Made by a program: the position numbers and the translations under genes
Assembly (NCBI GenBank): GCA_013180625.2
Contig: SNVD02002447.1
Span: forward strand, 102,804 to 166,803
Source of the DNA: Boswellia sacra
Taxonomy: Eukaryota > Streptophyta > Magnoliopsida > Sapindales > Burseraceae
Reading direction: 5' to 3'
Length of the DNA: 64,000 nt
The notes under the pieces: generated by a model
Told to the model about the DNA's origin: nothing
Databases searched by the model: none
What the model saw: only the letters and a program-made list of their open reading frames with translations
Part shown: piece after piece, positions 34,148-46,298 of the stretch
How the letters are laid out: each line of letters starts with the position of its first letter
Position numbering within the stretch: the first letter of the stretch is position 1

Positions 34148-35460
34148 TTTTTTTTTTTAAAATCTTAACCGACTTTGAGCTATACAATTTTAATCAAACT
34201 TCTTATGTTGAGGGGCTTTTTATCTCTAGACCTCCATCTTTTAATGGAAGTGATTACTCTTATTGGAAAACTAGAATGAGTATTTTCTTGCAATCTTTTG
34301 ATTATGATTTGTGGTCTTTTATTTTGGAAGGACCTTTTGTTCCTATCAAAATTGAAAATGAAGAAAGCATGCTTAAAGAACCTAAAGAGTTTAGTGAAGA
34401 TGATAAAAAGAAATTGAGTTTGAATGTTAAAGCTATGAATGTGTTATATTGTGCTTTAGATAGAAATGAGTTTAATAGAATATCTACTTGTTCTAAGGCA
34501 GAAGAAATATGGCACACACTTGAAGTAACTCATGAAGGAACTAGTCAAGTTAAAGAATCCAAAATTAGTATGCTAGTTCATAGTTATGAGCTTTTTAAGA
34601 TGAAACCAGATCAATAAATTTATGAAATGTTTACTAGATTTAAGGATATTGTCAATGGTTTGAAATCTCTTGGTAAATCTTATTTTAATGTTGAAATGGT
34701 GAGAAAGATTCTTAGGTGTCTACCAAAATCTTGGGAGCCAAAGGTGATGGCAATTCAAGAGGCAAAGGACCTTACTAAACTATCATTAGAAGAACTTACG
34801 GGTTCTCTCATAACTCATGAAATCGCCTTGAAAGAGAATGAAGAAGATTGGAAAGTGGCAAACATGTGCTTCATGACTATAAGAGAAGATAAGATAAGTA
34901 TTCTAAACTATGATCCTAAGCTTTCATATGATGAATTACTTGAAGCATTCCAAAATTTAAATGTGCATGTTGATAAACAAAATTCAAAAATCAATGCTTT
35001 CAAAAAGAAGTCAGAAATCATGTTAACACAATTATAAGAATTGGTGGATGCAAATGAAGCTTTAGAAAATAAAAATGATATTTTAAAGCAAAAAGATTTT
35101 GAAAGTTTGGAAAATCAAATACATTTATTAAAAACTGAAAATGAGATTTTAAAACAAAAGGATTTTGATCAAATAGAGAAAGAAAATGTTATTTTGAAAA
35201 AGGAAAATAATGACTTAAGAAATATTGATAGTTTTACAAAAAGCACAAAAAATTTGAACTCTATGTTACAACAAAGGTGTGTTTTTGATAAAAGAGGCTT
35301 AGGATATAAAACTCATAAAAATCAACAGTATTTTAAGAACTATTTTGCTCATGCATCTTCTAGTAATAATCATAATCATTCATGTAATTATTGTGGAAGA
35401 AAAGGACACAAAGTGCATTCTTGCTATATTAGAAGAAATCCTAATTTGAAACAAGTATGA
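34148..35460 (+). pseudogene. Sirevirus gag relic
   Basis: One frame with two in-frame TAA stops (near 34616 and 35036) and no ATG at the expected start. Order: YVEGLFISRPPSFNGSDYSY and WKTRMSIFLQSFDYDLWSFI (UBN2/gag N-terminus); KILRCLPKSWEPKVMAI; a long charged coiled coil (about 34950-35230); then a CCHC zinc knuckle CNYCGRKGHKVHSC. Gag forms the virus-like particle; the coiled-coil-rich Gag is typical of Sireviruses. Confidence 0.85.
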
Positions 35461-36105
35461 GTTCTATAAAGTACCATAACTAACCCCCAATGACCCAAGA
35501 ACATTTGGGTACTGAAAAGTCTCTCTTTGAATGTTGATTATAGAAACAAAGGAGTGACAAACATAAGTGTTACTTAGATAGTGGATGCTCAAGGCATTGA
35601 ACAGAGATGCCTCCAAGTTCTCAAGATTAATCATGAAGAAATGAGGATATGTGACCTTTGGTGATAATGCCAAAGAAGGGTAATCGGACATGGTAATATT
35701 GGTAACCCTTCTTCACTTATTATTGAAAATGTTTTGCTTGTTAATGGTTTGAAACATGCTTTGATTAGCATTATTCAATTGTGTGATAAGAGATATTTTG
35801 TTGTTTTTGAGCCTAATAGATGTGGTAATATTTATATAATTGATATTGATGTTAATGATCATGTAGAAAAGTGTTTCATTGTTAATCATGATGCTTGGTT
35901 ATGGCATAGAAGATTAGGTCATGTTACCATAGACACAATTTCAAAAATTTCTAAAAATGATTTAGTTGATGGTTTTCCAAGAATAAAATTTGAAAATGAT
36001 AAGATTTGTGATGCTTGTCAATTTGAAAAACAAGTGAGAACTTTTTTAAACAAAAAAATTTTTTTTCAACAAATAAACCCCTTAGTCAAGATAGATTTTA
36101 CATAA
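35461..36105 (+). pseudogene. Copia pol relic: protease and GAG-pre-integrase only
   Basis: The aspartic protease core CYLDSGCSRH is visible at about 35567, followed by a frame-damaged stretch. An open piece 35734-36105 then gives the zinc-binding pre-integrase domain (HDAWLWHRRLGH ... KICDACQFEKQ). The sequence then runs straight into the polypurine tracts, so integrase catalytic domain, RT and RNase H have been lost. Confidence 0.82.
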
Positions 36106-36197
36106 TTAAAGAGAATTAGGCATGTTGGATATACTTAATTTTACTTTTATATGATAATCTCTGAATGGTAGCATATGTTAAGGGAGAGAATATATTT

Positions 36198-36360
36198 AGG
36201 GGGAGTAGTTAATTTGATTACATATTTTTGATGATAACAAAAGGGGGAGAAATGGTTGGATTGCTTGTATTCATAACACTTGCTCTCTTTTTGCTTATTC
36301 TTGATTTTTGATATTATTTTAAAGCAATCAATGGTTTGTCATCATCAGAAAGGGGGAGAT
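36198..36360 (+). other. Multiple polypurine tracts
   Basis: Three G-rich purine tracts (tagggggagtag at 36198, aaagggggagaaa at 36240, aaagggggaga at 36349, the last abutting the 3' LTR). Multiple polypurine tracts are a hallmark of Sireviruses; the last would prime plus-strand DNA synthesis. Confidence 0.75.
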
Positions 36361-38210
36361 TGTTAGCCCTCAAGCTACATGATAATTTTGATGATTACAA
36401 TACAGATTGGTTCATTGAGATTTATTAACATGTTTATTTATGTGCAAGAGTAAGATCATTGAAATAATTATAAAATCAAGAAGCGGCTTATTAAAATGAA
36501 GTGTTGAAGCTAAGGCGAAGACTACATGTCAAAGGCACCAAAGTATGAGAACAAGGTTTGACTCAAGGAATATGACACATGCGCAATGGTCAATCAATTG
36601 GTCATATCTTTCTCTATAAATGTCCAAATGATGTCCTTACTGAGCCTTTGGAAATGTTACTCAATTTATAATATTTTATATGTTTTAAAGAAATTCAAAT
36701 TTCAAGTGCAAGGTTGTCCAAATTATCATGCAATTTAAAAGAAAAATAGAAGTAGTTAACATGAGCACCAAATACTCTTTTGGACATATCTTGAGCTAGA
36801 AATATCCAAATCACTTGATTCTTATGGCATTAGAAAGGTGATTTAATGAAGAACATTTTTTATTTTTTGAATAATTTCAAATGTCAAATGGAAGGCCAAC
36901 ATAATTGACATGCAAGTCGGTGGACTGACACAAGGAAGAAAAATCTACTCACATGAGCACCGAATGGTCTTTTGTCCATCTCTTGAGCTAGAGATATCCA
37001 AATGAATTGATTCTTGCAGCATTGGAAATATAATTTAATGAGTCACATTTCATATGTTTTGAAGAAATACAAATTTCAAATGTAAGACTGACATAATTAG
37101 CGTGCAAGTCGGTGGATTGACACAGGAAAGAAAAATCAATTCACATGAGCAGTGAATGGTTTTTTGTCCATATCTTGAGCTAGAGATATCCAAATAACCT
37201 AATTCTTGATGCGTTGGAAATCTTATTCAATTATAAAAATCTTTTATGTTTTTATATTTTCAAATTTCAAATGAAACATTGACAAAAATGGCAGACAAGA
37301 TTTCAATTCTTATGGTGGTCAGAAAATTTGGAGTTGGTGTCTTCACTTGATTAAGTTCATCTCATTTGCCTATAAAAGGAGCCATTCTCCCATGCATTCA
37401 AGAAGAGAAGAATCCATCAAGCCACATATAAGAGAAATATCAAGTTTAGAGAGCTTTTATACTCTTTATCTACTCTTTGAAGAGAGTTGTACTTTTATTG
37501 TAAGCAATTACTTTATTCTTGTATTGTGGTGAGAGTGAGATCTTCTTGTAAAGGATAAAAGCTATCCTTGAGAGAACTCTTGGTGTGGTTTTGTCAAGAG
37601 TTGAAGGAAGTTGCCTTGATGATGTTGTTCATCAGAAAGAACTTTTGGTGTTGTGTTATCAAGAGTTGAAGGAAGTTGCCTTGGTGAGGTTGTTCATCAA
37701 GAAGAACTCTTGGTGTAGTGTTATCAAGGGTTGAAGGAAGTTGCCCTGGTGAGGTTGTTCATCAAGAAGAACTCTTGGTGCGGGGTTGTCAAGGGTTGAA
37801 GGAAGTTGCCTTGGTGAGGTTGTTCATCAAGAAGTACTCTTCGTGTGGTGTTATTAAGGGTTAAAGGAAAAGTCTTGGTGAGTCTGTTCATCAAGTAAGT
37901 TGTAAAGAATTCTACAGCTTAGTAGAAAGCCTAGCTTGTGGAGCTAGGAGCCCGTGGACGTAGGCAAGGTTTGCTGAACCACATAATTGAGTTTGCACTC
38001 TCTCTATCCATATCCTCTTTATATTTACTTGCACTTGTGATTGTTATTTATTGCTATTCTCTTGATTACATTCTATTTTCATCTTCTTTACCTTTATTCT
38101 CAAAGAAAGAGTGAAATAATTTTGATCTTTCAAGAAAAGTTTTCTAAATCCGTTTTTATAAATAAAAACCCAATTCACCCCCCTCTTGGGTTGCCATACC
38201 TAGGGCAACA
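36361..38210 (+). repeat. 3' LTR of the Sirevirus-type element
   Basis: 1850 bp, starting tgttagccctcaagctacat. It is shorter than the 5' LTR mainly because it has about five rather than seven copies of the 65-bp minisatellite (37570-37890). Substitutions between the two LTRs are frequent, so the insertion is not very recent. Confidence 0.88.
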
Positions 38211-38212
38211 AG

Positions 38213-38883
38213 ATGTGGGGTTCATTGAGACAAAATCTCATCCCTTATAATCTCCTTTTCTTGTTCTTGTAATTTCAAGGTATTTTTTCAACTTCTTTTG
38301 AGTTATCTTCTTCTCCATCAGCCAATAAACTGTGCTCCCCTTAAGAAAAATATGCCTTGCTCTTTTTCAGGTTCACCATTTTAATTGATAATTCTTCATC
38401 CAGTTATTGTCTAGAAAATTTATATTTTCCAAATACTGACTCCTGGAAGGAGGATAGTGATTGCTGCTTATAGGATGGGTCACTTGTTATGAGCTTACAG
38501 GTCAAGTCATTGTCCTTGACCTTAGTTACAGTGGACTTTGTGGCACTACCGATGCCATGAGCAACCTCTTCCTCCTTAAACATCTGCACGTTCTCAATCT
38601 TACTCGTAATGATTTCTACAGGTAGAAAAGTTCATCAGACATTGGTCAATTCAGGGAATTGACACATCTTAACCTTTTTGTGTCCAATTTTTTTGGCCTA
38701 GTTTGAATTGAAATCTCTCACCTGTCTAACATTGTTTTGCATTGATCTCTATCATAGCTCTTAAAAGATTTGGCATCATAATTTTAATAAGATCTTGCAA
38801 AACCTGACAGAATTGAGATATCTCTACCTTGATAATGTGGACTTGTCTTCAGTTACAGCTTATTCCTTAATAAACGTGTCTTC
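38213..38883 (+). pseudogene. Receptor-like protein pseudogene, 5' part
   Basis: The ATG lies in the Sirevirus target duplication (agATG). A degraded signal peptide follows (MWGSLRQNLIPYNLLFLFL then a stop). The N-terminal cap is still recognisable (DSWKEDSDCC, GQVIVLDLSYSGLCGT after frame correction by eye), then the first LRRs (SNLFLLKHLHVLNLTRNDF, FRELTHLNLF, LEISHLSN-like). There are many stops and frameshifts. It resembles the intact RLP at 25410 most in the cap region. It is cut at 38883 by a minus-strand Copia LTR, and the rest is not found. Confidence 0.82.
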
Positions 38884-40801
38884 TGTTGGTTTTGAACCAA
38901 AGAGATGAAAAGGTAAAAAAGTAATATTTTATAAGAAAGACTCAATTTTGTGGACTAGAGGAATTGATTTTCATTGTATTGTTGTTCTCTCAAGACAAAG
39001 CATAAGTACATATTTATACTACACGATTACATTATTCTTCATAAACCAAATTAATTAGCATTTGACTATTTCATGAATTGTAAAAGCAATTTGCTGTAGC
39101 CTTAACTCTCCACTCAAGCATTAATGAGCATATCAAAAGTCTCCACTCAAAGAGTATATCAAAAACCATGCATCTAGATGTATGTAAACTCATCAAATAA
39201 TTACAAATCAACTTTTAATGCCCCCTTCTAATTTGTAATCTACATATTCTCCTTGAAATGACTGAGCTTTTGAATTGAAACTGGCTTTGTAAAAACATCA
39301 GCTAGCTACTCATTTTTCTTACAGAACTTAAGCTCAATTTCTTTCTCTTCAACTAATTTTTTGATGAAGTGGTGATGAAGTTCAATATGCTTTGACCGGC
39401 TATCGAAAGCAGGATTCTTTGTTATCGTGATTATTGACTTATTATCATAATAAATCTTTGTGGTTGACTTTTGCTCCTAGTTTAAATCTTTTAAAACCTT
39501 CATTAGCCAAACTGCTTTATAAGCTGCACTTATTGCTGAGATATATTCAGCCTTTGTTGATGAAAGTGCAATTGTGGCATGCTTCTTTGAACTCCATGTT
39601 ATTGGCTTTGTTCCAAGGCAAAATACATACCCAAAAGTGCTTTTTCTATCATCAATTGATCCAGCCTAATCACTATCTAAAATTCCAATTAAGCTATTGC
39701 TTTCTTCTCTTATGTCTTTGATGCCAAAACCAGTTGTTTCTTTGATGTGTCTAAGAATTCTTTTTGCTACTCTAAAGTGTACTTTGCTAGGATTACTCAT
39801 GAATCTTGAAACAATGCTGACTGCATGAACAATATTAGGTCTAGTATTTGTGATGTAGATTAGTGATCCAACAAGGCTTCTAATAACATCTTATTAGCCT
39901 TTGTAGCACCATCAGTTTTAGAAAACTTCTCATTCAACGCCATTGGTGTTGTTATTGGCTTGCAATGAACAAATTAAATCTTCTCAAAAGATTTTCTGTG
40001 TATTTTTCTTGTCAAATGAAAACACTTTCTTTAGATTGTTTAACTTGAATACTAAGAAAATATCTCATGAGTCCTAAATCAGTTACCTCAAAATACTGCA
40101 TCATAGACTTTTTAAAATCTTTAGCCATCTTTAAATTTAAACTGGTGTAGATTAAATAATCTATAGGTATGAGGAAGTCTTGTGTACCTTTCTTCTTAAT
40201 GTAAAGTGATGGCTCAATAGGACTTCTTTCAAAACCATTTTCTCGAAAGTATTTGTCAATCTTGCTGTTCCATGCTCCTACTACTTGCTTTAACCTGTAC
40301 AAGGCTTTTCAAAGTCGATAAACCTTTTCTTCTTTCCCTTGTACAACATATCCAGGTGGTTGCTGAACATAAACTTCTTCCTTAATTTCTACATTAGAAA
40401 AGCTAATTGAATGCCCAACTGAAACACTTTCAACTTCAATTGTGTTGCAAGAGCAAGAATAATCCGAATAGTCTCCATCCGAGCAACCGGTGCAAAAGTA
40501 TCATCGAAATCAACTCCAGACTGTTGTGAATAACCTTTTGCAACCAAACGAGCTTTATGCTTCTGAATTGAGCCATCCTTCTTTTATTTGGTCTTATAGA
40601 CCCATTTCAAGCCAATTATCTCCTTTTCTTTTCGTTTTTCCACAAGCACCCATGTTCTATTTTTTTCACTCATTTTTAGTTCTTCATCCATTGCTTCACC
40701 CATTTTTAGTTCTTCTTTAACTCCTTGTTCATAATTTTGGGGCTCCTATGCAATGAAAGCCATATCACAATTCTCATAAATGTTGCTAAAAGAACACATC
40801 T
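38884..40801 (-). mobile_element. Truncated Ty1/Copia element (3' LTR, RNase H, part of RT)
   Basis: Read on the minus strand from 40801. RT N-terminal part has [19 protein letters not shown] and [12 protein letters not shown]; the 40302-40012 piece has YRLKQVVGAWNSKIDKYF and EVTDLGLMRYFLSIQ. RNase H follows (DRKSTFGYVF, ALSSTKAEYI, KHIELHHHFIKKLVEEKEIE, LADVFTKP). A G-rich tract then leads to a short 3' LTR (about 39210-38884, TG...CA). In-frame stops are present. The 5' half (gag to integrase, 5' LTR) is missing and the element is abutted by a Gypsy-like LTR at 40802. Confidence 0.82.
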
Positions 40802-42889
40802 TGTGACACCCCAAATTTTGCAAATGCACCAACCTTAATGTGTCTATACTATGTGCATATAATAATGTAGGCATGAGCCTTATAGTTTAGTAAAGAAGTG
40901 ATGCTGGAGGACGAAATCAAAAAATTTAGAGACTTGAGGGGTAAAATTGAAATTGTGGCATATGTGTTTGTTATATAAGTGGTGGGGTAAGGCTTATAGG
41001 ACATTCATTTTGCTTCCATTACCATCACTCCATCTCTCTCTCTCTTTTTTTTTTTCTCTCTTGTTGGACAAGAAATTGAAGGGAGTAAGGAATTTTAGAA
41101 GGGAATCAAGGTAGAAATCATGCTCTTCTTGAACTTCTAGTGCTTATTTATGGATTTCTATGAGGAAATGTTAGATTAAACAATGGTTAATAGTGTGTTT
41201 ATGTTATGTATATCATGAGACATGATAGAAATCATAAATTTTAGTAGGTTATGCAGGATTCTAGCAGATTGGATAAGGATTTAGGGTTTAAAAATGAGAT
41301 TTGAACTCAAATTCTGTAGGGCCTTGCACTAGGCAATATGGGGTATGAAAATTGCCATGATATCTAGGGTTATCTTCTGGCTTTAAAATTTTTACTAGAT
41401 GAACTTGACTTGTCAAGGGTTTTATATAATTTTGAATCACTCAAAAATTCGAAGTGTGTGATTTATGGTGAATTTTTGAAGTTGTTGGAATGGATTTGAA
41501 CTCTGCTATTTTGAAATAGAGTACGAGGAACAGATTTTAATTGAAAGAAAAGTATTCTTCATAAAAGTTTCTAGTTTTTTGTATGCAAGATCATGATTGT
41601 GTTTTCTTTTGAACTGATAAATTTCAAGGTTTTTGGATCCTGACACGAATTGTTATGATTTTTCAAATTTGCGTTTGTGAAACTAAAACTTTCAACTTTC
41701 AAAACAGAATCAGCAAATTAAATTGTGTTTGACCCATCTAAACTCATTAGGAAAATGTGATTTTGTTGAGATGATTTATATACGTGCGTATTATTTGACT
41801 GGAAAGTTTTGTAAATATTTGATTATTGTTGAATTTTATAAAATTCTTTAAAGTCGTGTTATTTAGTTGGAAGACCTGTAGATAAAATTTTTGTATGGGC
41901 AAATTAAGGAGTTCAAAGGGCATATGGCCTCATTAATCCAATAAAATTCATGGGATATAATATATGTGTTTATTTGAGTCCCACGAAATTTGGTGATGAT
42001 TAGGATGAGTATCTTCTTACTACAATTATTCAACCAACTATGTGTGGGTGTAGTGTCGAATTACTAACGATGTCATTTGGGTGATTGAGTATTTGCTAAC
42101 CCTTAAGAAAACTTGATAATTTCTGGGTGGAAGTCAAGATTAAGTTGTGAAGCTAATCAAGTAAGTAGCTAGGCTCCCTTTCTGAGGACACAACAGATGT
42201 CTTTAGTTGCAATGAGATGTGTTTATTGTGTTTACGAATGTATGCGTGATATGTTGATTTGAAATACCATAAATGTGTTGTAAATGGGAATGTGAAATAG
42301 ACAATGAACACGTGGCCATTGATGTGAAATGGTACGATTGGAAATTGTAATGACTCATGAGATGTATGGTATTATACATTTATGTGTTCATGTGAGCGAC
42401 ATTTGGCTTAGATTTATGATTGTGAGATATAAGGTTATTGAATGTGATTACGTGTATGTGAAAAGTCGATGTGGAAAGGCATGAATAATATGTGATAATG
42501 AAATTTTTGCGTGCAAAGGTATGATTCATGCCTAAAGTTCTAGCACACTCAACTTCTCTATGTGGTAGGCAATATGTGATTATGTAGTGTGTAAAAATAT
42601 GTGCGTGTGTTAAGTCACCGACAATGATACGTAACGGGTGACTAGTGGCCATTGAAATATGTCATTGACGACGATACATAATGAGTGAAATATTTCTTAA
42701 AATGAACTAATAAACATATATGTCACTGACGACGACACGTAACGGGTGACTCATGGTCACTTGGGTATACCATTGACAGTGATACATAATGGACGATATA
42801 TCCCTTCAAAATGATTGTGAAAATTGTGTCACCGATGGAGATACGTAACGGGTGACCAATGGCCTGTGGGTTGTGCCATTGATGATGAT
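40802..42889 (+). mobile_element. Probable Ty3/Gypsy LTR with 107-bp minisatellite
   Basis: Starts tgtgacaccccaaattttgc, a common start of Gypsy chromovirus-type LTRs. No coding. Near the right end are three tandem units with period about 107 bp (42615, 42721, 42828) centred on gatacgtaacgggtgac. It is interrupted at 42889 by the minus-strand Athila-type element, so its right end is unseen. Strand and family are inferred from the start only. Confidence 0.5.
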
Positions 42890-44267
42890 TGACACATCCG
42901 AAAAAGGATTATCTCCCAAGTATAGGAGTGTCGAAGTAATAAACCCGGTAAAACCGGGGTCAATCCACGACGAAGGAGATTTTAGCATCACAAATTAAAA
43001 GTAAGCAAATATGATATGAATGATTCAAAGATATGACAAGATAATATCAATAATAGATGAGAACAATTAAAATACACAAGTTAAAGGAATTAACACAATA
43101 ATAATGAAAGCTAAAGTTAGGGGATCTGTCTTTCATATTTTAAATAAGGATAAACAACCCATTTTAGTTATATGAATTATATTTGCTTCGTTACCAATAT
43201 TTATACCACTAGTTATAAATGGGTTCAAGCATCCAATGTGTCAATCACCATATGTCTACAACAAAGAAAGGTTCCTAACTATATTCGTGTCAGTAAGGAA
43301 GAACCATACGACATCTAGAAAGGATCCAAGCATTTGATGCGCCAAGGATTGTCGACAATGGATCAAGACCTCTACTTTACGAGTGGTGTCAAGATTGATT
43401 AAGAAGATAAATATAAATTATATAAAATAAAAAACACAATATTATGATAATTAAGCACATATCAAAGGGTTAGAGAATCCTTACTCTGATATCAAGGGTT
43501 TCACCCTTTCACCTTAGCAAAAGAGAAATTAAGAAAGACATTATAAGAGAAAGAAATCAAATTACAAGAAAAAGAAGATTTATTTATAGCATAAACACAC
43601 AAGAGATAAAAACACAATACAAGATCCCGGCCAAGGCCAAGATATTCCAGCCAAGGCTAAGATGCCCTCATGGGTCACAAGGCACCTCTATTTAGAGATA
43701 TATTTAGGGGCAAACTTGTCAAATTACAATGGAATAATTGTCAAATATTAGGTGCACCAACTTTGATAATTAGGGTAATTAAGTGAACTGACTTTGACCA
43801 CCGATTTTGACATTGAATTATTGATAATTTTGATCACATTTCTTCATGAAAGTCGTAGATATTTCTCTCAGCTTTCTAGAACATCTTGATTCATATGATT
43901 TGAATACGTATTTTGAGAGATATAGTCAAAATACTAAGGCATGGTCAAGATGGGCTGAGACTATAGATGGGTTCACTTCAAACCTATTTTTGGTCTACTA
44001 AGAGCCCGAATTTGATGATGCTTGTGAAATACATTCTTGTATATAAGTCAATCAGCTTTTCAAAACATTAAGATTTGCACCATTCTGATTTATAAATAGA
44101 AAGTTATGCCCATTTTATCGAACCTATAATAAAACCAAAATTAAGAGAAAGTTAATTCACAAGATGCAAAAACTACAAATATGCTTAAGTTGAGGAATTT
44201 AATGACACTATTGATGCAATATGATGAATTAAGCTCTTATATAGCATACATATTTAAGTGTTCATCA
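42890..44267 (-). repeat. 3' LTR of the minus-strand Athila-type element
   Basis: 1378 bp in element sense, TGATGAACACTTAAATATGT at 44267 to GGATGTGTCA at 42890. It lies directly after a tract (ctggttggaggta) that matches the position of the plus element's polypurine tract, both preceded by ttgctagggactagca. Its sequence differs from the 1617-bp LTRs of the plus element, marking a separate subfamily. Confidence 0.75.
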
Positions 44268-45570
44268 TACCTCCAACCAGCTTACTGCTAGTCCCTAGCA
44301 ATTAAAACGTTATTATTTAGAAGTGATTTATAGAATTTTACATCCAAGATGGTCATTATTGTACTCTATTTGATTTTATCCAAATAAACAAACTCTCAAC
44401 CAATTTTTTTTCTTTTTTTAATGACTCATGTACCCTTCAGTCAAGTTATCAATAAACCTTCTTTTTATACTCAGTCAACACATGACTATGGGGCTTATTA
44501 TAAAGAAGTCATATCAGTTCTAATATTTGTTATGGCTAACAACCTTAGGTATGGGGTATTCATTCATTTTATATTTTTTTCTTTTTTTTTCGAAGAATGC
44601 ATCTTTAGCCCATGTAGCGAGCCTTAAGCTAATGACTCTCAGACCAGTTGGCCTTAGGGCATTATGTGTTAAGACACCCTTATGAGCTTAACGACTCGAG
44701 TTGCCGATGCTTTATTTTTACTTAGAAACTTGTGGATAGTATAGTGTTCAATCCTTTTAAGCTTTCTCCTTAATCCATTTAGCAAGCTTTGGGCCAATAG
44801 CTCCTAAACCAGTTGGTCTTAGGGTATTAGGTGTTAAGGCACCCTTCGGGCTTAATTGCTCAAATCAAGGAGGCTATGAGACCAAACTTATCCACAATTG
44901 CTTCCTCTCTCTTTTTTTTTTCTTTTTTCACTTTTTTTTCACTTTTCCCTTCCTTTTGTTGTTATCCTAAACAAAACAAAAGAACTCAAATATTGTAACA
45001 TTTCATTTCGTCACCCACAATCATGCATCAAGGTATGTGTGTGTGTGAAGAAAGGTTCATGAATACTTGCTTAACGAGTACATAAGCACACAGTTTATTA
45101 GATGATAAGGTTGTGAGAGTTCATAGATTTGAATAATTCAAAGTGAAATGAATAAGACCTCCTTGTTATAAATTCAAAAATAAAAACTAAATAATATCAA
45201 GTTAGTTAAAATAAGTCTTCAAAAATACAAAAATAAAATGACAAATTGGTTAGAGTGTGTTTCAAGTGTTCAAACTGGCCCTCCTACTCTGCCATTCCTG
45301 ACCCAGAATGCGTCTCAAGAGGACTCCTGACACCGCACTCTGAATCTAATTACTAACTCATTTTTTTCTCAAGAAAAAGAAAATTCAAGACATACTTATG
45401 TCTACTATCCTTCCCCTCCAACGAAATGAAATATTGTCCTTAATGTTTAAATGTAGAAAGATAAAGTATAGGAGACATTACCTAAAGCTTTTGTTATTCA
45501 AGAGAGATGACCTAAAAGATTCATAAAACAAAATGCTAAAATCAATTAAAATAAAGGATGAGGAAAAAAA
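44268..45570 (-). other. Non-coding 3' region of the minus-strand Athila-type element
   Basis: Counterpart of 59095-60474 in the plus element. Conserved pieces include gagacgcattctgg with aatggcagagtagg (45290-45330 in + coordinates) and aacattaaggacaatattt (45428-45446). No open frame of note. Confidence 0.6.
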
Positions 45571-45978
45571 TTACAAACAGAGATTCAGATCCAATTTGCA
45601 CTTTTTGTTTTGCCCTCCTGACCAATTAATTTGAGTATTAGCTGGGTCAGGTTCATACTCAACTGCTTGTCATTTGTCAAGTAACTCACCAGTAGAAGTG
45701 GTAGAAACAAGGATTTGTCTCGCCGAATGAGGGATAAAATTTTGTTCCACAGCTGCATCAACAAAACTTATTAAAGGATCAAAGAAATTTTGGACATTCA
45801 ACAAACCTATGGGTTTTTTATGGAGATTCAATTGGGCCCAAGAGGCAATTCGAATCTTTCTTTCAGCTAGTAGCCTACTAAGATAATTTGTTACCTCAAC
45901 AAACTCTTCACTTTTACCCGGTCGAGATCCACATAATACACATATCCTTTGGATTCAAAGTTTTGAAGTTCCATCCAT
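45571..45978 (-). pseudogene. LOG-like cargo gene, internally deleted (minus element)
   Basis: Second copy of the captured LOG (cytokinin riboside 5'-monophosphate phosphoribohydrolase). One frame from ATG at 45978 to TAA at 45571: MDGTSKL, a TGA, then IQRICVLCGSRPGKSEEFVE and RLLAERKI. It jumps directly to ASWAQLNLHKKPIGLLNVQN, a second in-frame stop after GELLDK, and the tail KCKLDLNLCL. About 80 residues, including the YGGG and PGGxGTxxE catalytic segments, are deleted in frame. No introns. It lies between ORF-X and the 3' LTR, exactly as in the plus element. Confidence 0.85.
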
Positions 45979-46298
45979 GTCTATACAACTCTCTAACTCT
46001 GTGTGAAAAAAAGAACAAGAGATGTGGTATTTATGAAGTGCAAAAGGGTATGCTAATGATGACATCTATATGGGTAGCTCGGTTGTTTGTTGAAAAAGTT
46101 GACAATAATGCTTAAAAATTCAAAAAAAGATGATGAAATAAGACACCATAAGTCAAACAAAAGATACAAATTCAAAAATGATAGCTATGAGGCATTAAAA
46201 TTCAAAAATGATGGCACGCATGCATATGTATAGGTAGTTTTGACTGTGGCTCACATCTTTATCTGGTTTTACATCCAAAAACGGCTTATAAACACTTT

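Larger units (their letters stand above)
32145..38210 (+). mobile_element. Sirevirus-type Ty1/Copia element, internally deleted
   Basis: Two LTRs (32145-34122 and 36361-38210, TGTTAG...CA) flank an internal region with a primer-binding site, gag, a protease relic, a GAG-pre-integrase piece and several polypurine tracts. A 5-bp target duplication agatg lies at 32140-32144 and 38211-38215. Gag with coiled coil and zinc knuckle, and repeated gggggag tracts before the 3' LTR, point to the Sirevirus (SIRE) lineage. The integrase core, reverse transcriptase and RNase H are gone, so this copy cannot move on its own. The insertion point is the start codon of an RLP copy. Confidence 0.88.
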
